NCBI GenBank assembly: GCA_018657065.1
Contig: JABHXU010000017.1
Location: 1-43,066, forward strand
Length of the DNA stretch: 43,066 nucleotides
DNA from: an archaeon
GTDB taxonomy: Archaea; Nanobdellota; Nanobdellia; Woesearchaeales; GW2011-AR15
Direction: 5' to 3'
The notes under the pieces are model-generated. The model was given only the letters and a program-made list of their open reading frames with translations. It did not search any database and was not told the DNA's origin. The stretch's first letter is position 1. Each line of letters begins with the position of its first letter. The position numbers and the translations under genes were made by a program. Positions 40,001 to 43,066 of this stretch are shown piece after piece.

Positions 40001-41043
40001 ATTTTTTCAATTTCTTTTTTTAATTTTTCAAGATCATCAAATTTGTTTTTCTTTTTAATCTGTAATTTTTTAGCACTTTTTGTAATGGGTTTGGGTTTAA
40101 TTACAGGATGTGATTTTTTGTAAATAAAAATAATACTTCCAATTAAAATTAGTGAGGTTAGAATTATAACTGCTCCAAATTTAATTAAAGGTGAAATATC
40201 TTGAACTGTTAGTTTAGGTTTTTCAATAAATGCTTTAAAAGCCAGCTTAATATTATTTTTATCAATAGGCTCTGAAATATCTTGACCAATAATTCCAAAA
40301 TATCCTAAATTATCAAGTGCACTTTGAAAATAGAAGTAAGTATAATCTTCTCCAATATACACTGTTTTAATTTTTTCCCATTTGCCATTATAATTTATTA
40401 AAAATATATCTTCAAAACTGGCATCTTGGTTAAACACCCAAGTTTTAGGAACTTTAAACCATACATTTACATTAGATATATCTTCATAATTAATATTTTG
40501 AGCAGATACTTTTACATATTCAAATAGATAATTTGAAAATATTTGTTTTTCAACTTTCAAATCATTTTCAATTTTTTTAATATATAATGTGATATTATTT
40601 TTTTGATTTTTTATTTTAAGTTCTACTTTGTAAATGGCAGAATCACTATTATTAATTTCTACAAAGATTGTTTCATTTTCTTTTACATAAAAATATTTTT
40701 TTGATGCACTATCAGTAGAGTTTAAAGTTTTATTAATGTTAGAGATAACTGTAGTTGAACTACTTCCACCACTGCCACCACCACCTGAAGAACCTTGTTC
40801 TTCACAAGAATCACAAGATCCACCACAATCAATTCCAATTTCATCTTGATTCATTAAACCATCAACGCAAGATTCACAAGGATCACAAAATCCACCACAA
40901 TCAATGCTTGTTTCATCCTGATTTAAAATACCATCAAAACAAGTTGGATCTGTTAATGTTAAATTTAAAGAAAAACCTGTACTTTGTGCATGTACCAAAG
41001 AGAGGCATAAAAGTACCGTTAGAATGATTGGTTCGAGTTTCAT
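39997..41043 (-). CDS. PGF-pre-PGF domain surface protein with two Cys repeats
   Basis: 348 residues. Signal peptide (about 1-19), then two similar Cys repeats ([17 protein letters not shown] and [17 protein letters not shown], each ending C-x-x-C), a Gly/Ser linker, and a beta-rich domain with [11 protein letters not shown], then NGKWEKIKT and NLGYFGIIG: the pattern of PGF-pre-PGF domains in archaeal surface proteins. A membrane helix at about 290-312 and a Lys-rich cytoplasmic tail follow. A PGF-CTERM sorting signal is not present; anchoring is by the helix. It overlaps the preceding gene by ATGA. The likely role is surface attachment or S-layer-associated. Confidence 0.75.
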   Translation of the reverse strand: MKLEPIILTVLLCLSLVHAQSTGFSLNLTLTDPTCFDGILNQDETSIDCGGFCDPCESCVDGLMNQDEIGIDCGGSCDSCEEQGSSGGGGSGGSSSTTVISNINKTLNSTDSASKKYFYVKENETIFVEINNSDSAIYKVELKIKNQKNNITLYIKKIENDLKVEKQIFSNYLFEYVKVSAQNINYEDISNVNVWFKVPKTWVFNQDASFEDIFLINYNGKWEKIKTVYIGEDYTYFYFQSALDNLGYFGIIGQDISEPIDKNNIKLAFKAFIEKPKLTVQDISPLIKFGAVIILTSLILIGSIIFIYKKSHPVIKPKPITKSAKKLQIKKKNKFDDLEKLKKEIEKI

Positions 41044-41573
41044 TTTTTTAATAATTTTTTAATAATTTGTAAATTTTTTCTAAACAATATAAATATTAAA
41101 CCTATAGTAATTAATCCTATTAATACATAACTAAAGTTAAATGTTTTTCGATTGTTTTTATTTTCTTCAAATAATGGAACTACACTTAATTTTCTATTTA
41201 ATTTTAAATTAAGTTGAACATTTCCATTACCCTCTTCTAGAGGAATTGCATAGTAACTTATTTCATATATAGATTCTTTTGTTACATTTATTGGCATAGT
41301 TATATTTAGAATAATATTTACTTTTCGAGTTTTATTTCCGACAATGTAACTTTCTTTTTTGTTAATAATTTCAACTATATCACTACTAATTACAAAATCC
41401 ATTTTTAATTCATTAGGATCATTATTTTGTAATTCAACAACATAGGTTTTTGATTCACCAGGTTTAAGCAACATAGTGTTATTAGGTAGGTAACCTGAAG
41501 CAAGTCCAAAAGCATTAACTTGAGTTAATAATAACAAGAAAAAAACATAGAAAATTAATGATTTATTTGCCAT
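41040..41573 (-). CDS. membrane-anchored surface protein with Ig-like domain
   Basis: 177 residues. Signal peptide (about 1-21, ending VNA), a single beta-sandwich-type exported domain (LKPGESKTYVVELQNND resembles Ig-like/COG1470-type repeats), and a C-terminal membrane helix (about 147-165) with a Lys-rich tail. The pattern 'pGes-x-x-y-x-v-x-l-x-N' is common in archaeal envelope proteins. It is co-transcribed with the downstream PGF-pre-PGF gene (four-base overlap). Confidence 0.65.
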   Translation of the reverse strand: MANKSLIFYVFFLLLLTQVNAFGLASGYLPNNTMLLKPGESKTYVVELQNNDPNELKMDFVISSDIVEIINKKESYIVGNKTRKVNIILNITMPINVTKESIYEISYYAIPLEEGNGNVQLNLKLNRKLSVVPLFEENKNNRKTFNFSYVLIGLITIGLIFILFRKNLQIIKKLLKK

Positions 41574-41613
41574 ATTAATTATTTAAGAATTATAGATAAT
41601 AAATTTTATGTTT

Positions 41614-43066
41614 TTAAGAGAACACTTCAAGTAGCCAGCTAGTTCCAGATGTGTAATTTTGATTACTTAATCCTGAAGAAGGAACATCTACCCAGACATA
41701 AAGTGAGGCGTTTGTGTCAATACCATTAAAGTCTCTACTTAGATTTGCGTTTTTAATAATTACTGGAGTTTCATTAACCAGTGCTTGACCTAAAGCATCG
41801 TTTGTAGCGTTAATTGTAAAACTTGAAGCACCAATATATTGATCTGCATTGTCTTCACCAACTAAATCATAAGCAGTAATATTTACAACTGTGAAATTTT
41901 GGTTTCCTGTATTATTTATAATAAAAGGATCATTTGAGGATCCAGTTTGTTGACCTAAACTAACATCACCAAAAGTAAGACCACCTACATTTGCAGTCAT
42001 AGCTTGAAGAGATCCATATGAGAATGTTTCTGAAAGATTTTCATCACTACCTGCAGATAAATCAAGTATACTTGCGTTAATTGTCCATGCACCATCAATA
42101 TCATAATATTGTAAATTAACTGTACAATTTAATTGCATAACTAATGTATCATTATTGTCAGTGTCTATGAGGTCGTTATCACCATAAAACCTATATGCAC
42201 CTCCAACAATACCGCCTGTAGATTCCCATACAGGATCATTGTAGACTGTACCATTGTTTTGGTTATAATAGTAGTCCTTTACAGTTGCAGATTCATCACC
42301 AGAATGCGCTTCAAATGGAAAATTAAGTGATATAATTGAGTTATTATTTTTGTACCAATTAGTTATATTATTTGTTGAATTAAATGCTGTAAAATTGCAG
42401 ATAAGGTCATCAGTTGTATATGTTGTAGATGGGATTATATTAGGAGTAGTTATGTTTGTTTCAGGATCTATAGCAACATCACTAACAGTCATGTTTTGAT
42501 TGCTAAATTCAAACAACAATGTTGCATATCCAGCTTTAATCATATAATTACTTAGATATCCAGTTTCATTACATTCATAATCAACAATTTTTAATTTTTC
42601 AATGTCTAATGAAGTGTTACTATTCAGGTCACTATAATTGTAAATAGTATTGTTGAAATCAATAAGTTCTAATTCACTTAACAAGAATTCTTCACCACAT
42701 TTCATTGTTAAGAATTGCATTTCATCAAATGTATTTTCATTATCAATTAAGAATTCTGACCAACCTGCGTTTGTTGAACTAATGGTTAAATTTCCTATTC
42801 CAGTTGTATTAAATGCAACTATCCAAGTTTCACCATCTCGTAAATAAGTTATTGGATTTAGAACGGTTATAGAAATCTCAAATGTTTGGTTAGATAAATG
42901 AGGAGTTATCCATTGAAGTTTATCAATTAACCCATTATTATTTGTGTCAAGATAAATAATTTCTTCAAATAATTCTTTTTTATTTTCTTTAATCCAATAA
43001 ACTTTAATTGAATCTTGTTTTGATTCAATTATATTTGTGTAAGTTAAAACATTTTCATAGTGGATA
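41614..43066 (-). CDS. large surface protein, partial (start beyond window end)
   Basis: The frame has no stop from 41614 through base 43066, so at least 484 residues are present and the true start lies beyond the window; an internal Met at 42720 is not the start. Visible in the part near the edge: LQWITPHLSNQTFEI and TYLRDGETWIVAFNTTG, a pattern I recognise from large repeated surface proteins of DPANN archaea. The C-terminal half is beta-rich with many Asn-X-Ser/Thr sites, suggesting glycosylation. It ends without a membrane helix. Function is probably adhesion or envelope structure. Confidence 0.7.
   Translation of the reverse strand, partial: IHYENVLTYTNIIESKQDSIKVYWIKENKKELFEEIIYLDTNNNGLIDKLQWITPHLSNQTFEISITVLNPITYLRDGETWIVAFNTTGIGNLTISSTNAGWSEFLIDNENTFDEMQFLTMKCGEEFLLSELELIDFNNTIYNYSDLNSNTSLDIEKLKIVDYECNETGYLSNYMIKAGYATLLFEFSNQNMTVSDVAIDPETNITTPNIIPSTTYTTDDLICNFTAFNSTNNITNWYKNNNSIISLNFPFEAHSGDESATVKDYYYNQNNGTVYNDPVWESTGGIVGGAYRFYGDNDLIDTDNNDTLVMQLNCTVNLQYYDIDGAWTINASILDLSAGSDENLSETFSYGSLQAMTANVGGLTFGDVSLGQQTGSSNDPFIINNTGNQNFTVVNITAYDLVGEDNADQYIGASSFTINATNDALGQALVNETPVIIKNANLSRDFNGIDTNASLYVWVDVPSSGLSNQNYTSGTSWLLEVFS

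Noticed and set aside
42650-42847. 65-codon plus-strand ORF
   Set aside because: Antisense to the open frame of the partial surface protein that runs off the right edge.

Overview
The window is strongly AT-rich and gene-dense. It looks like a chromosomal piece of a DPANN archaeon, most likely of the Woesearchaeota/Pacearchaeota kind. The support is: an archaeal RadA, an archaeal RPA-type single-strand binding protein, a METTL5-type rRNA methyltransferase, GGTGA ribosome binding sites, TATA boxes 25-30 bases before apparently leaderless starts, and surface proteins of the PGF-pre-PGF and 'PHLSNQTF' kinds. The taxon is an inference; no rRNA or tRNA gene was seen.

Left edge (1-2211): the 3' end of an IS1-family transposase abuts the tail of a truncated SGNH-hydrolase gene. 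An intact SGNH paralogue and a convergent CcdA-type membrane thiol transporter follow.

Surface-apparatus region (2268-25509): about 23 kb, mostly one plus-strand gene run with a divergent three-gene operon at its left end. At least fourteen proteins start with a short basic segment, a K-[AGS]-Q/E-type motif and one hydrophobic helix, which is the layout of archaeal class III (pilin-like) signal peptides. A three-gene cassette (A-B-C) occurs twice: on the minus strand at 2268-4273 and on the plus strand at 11868-13880. Mixed in are large Cys-rich or Ca-binding-repeat surface proteins (777, 950 and 1019 residues) and two membrane microproteins of 36 and 48 residues. The run ends with an NlpC/P60-like peptidase and a protein joining a lytic-transglycosylase domain to an SGNH esterase domain. 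Together they suggest a pilus-like envelope machine carrying peptidoglycan-degrading enzymes, which is unexpected in an archaeon and fits contact with a bacterial partner, host or prey. No assembly ATPase, platform protein or prepilin peptidase is in the window. An MFS transporter and an encapsulin-type ferritin (EncFtn) without a shell gene interrupt this region at 6772-8204.

Information-processing region (25511-30386): RPA, a CPBP-like membrane protein lacking the usual Glu pair, a small conserved protein plus RadA behind a structured leader, a coiled-coil/winged-helix regulator, and the METTL5-type methyltransferase.

Transport and metabolism (30412-40000): an ABC exporter pair, phosphoenolpyruvate synthase with an unusual Lys-rich tail, a bacterial-type GAPDH directly downstream, a DASS/SLC13 anion transporter and a glutamate dehydrogenase. 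PEP synthase and GAPDH suggest gluconeogenic carbon flow; the transporter and GDH suggest uptake of organic or amino acids.

Right edge (39997-43066): a minus-strand set of surface proteins: a large one running off the window, a membrane-anchored Ig-like protein and a PGF-pre-PGF protein.

No stretch over 300 bases lacks a gene. The larger gaps hold promoters, leader structures and hairpins that are listed separately.
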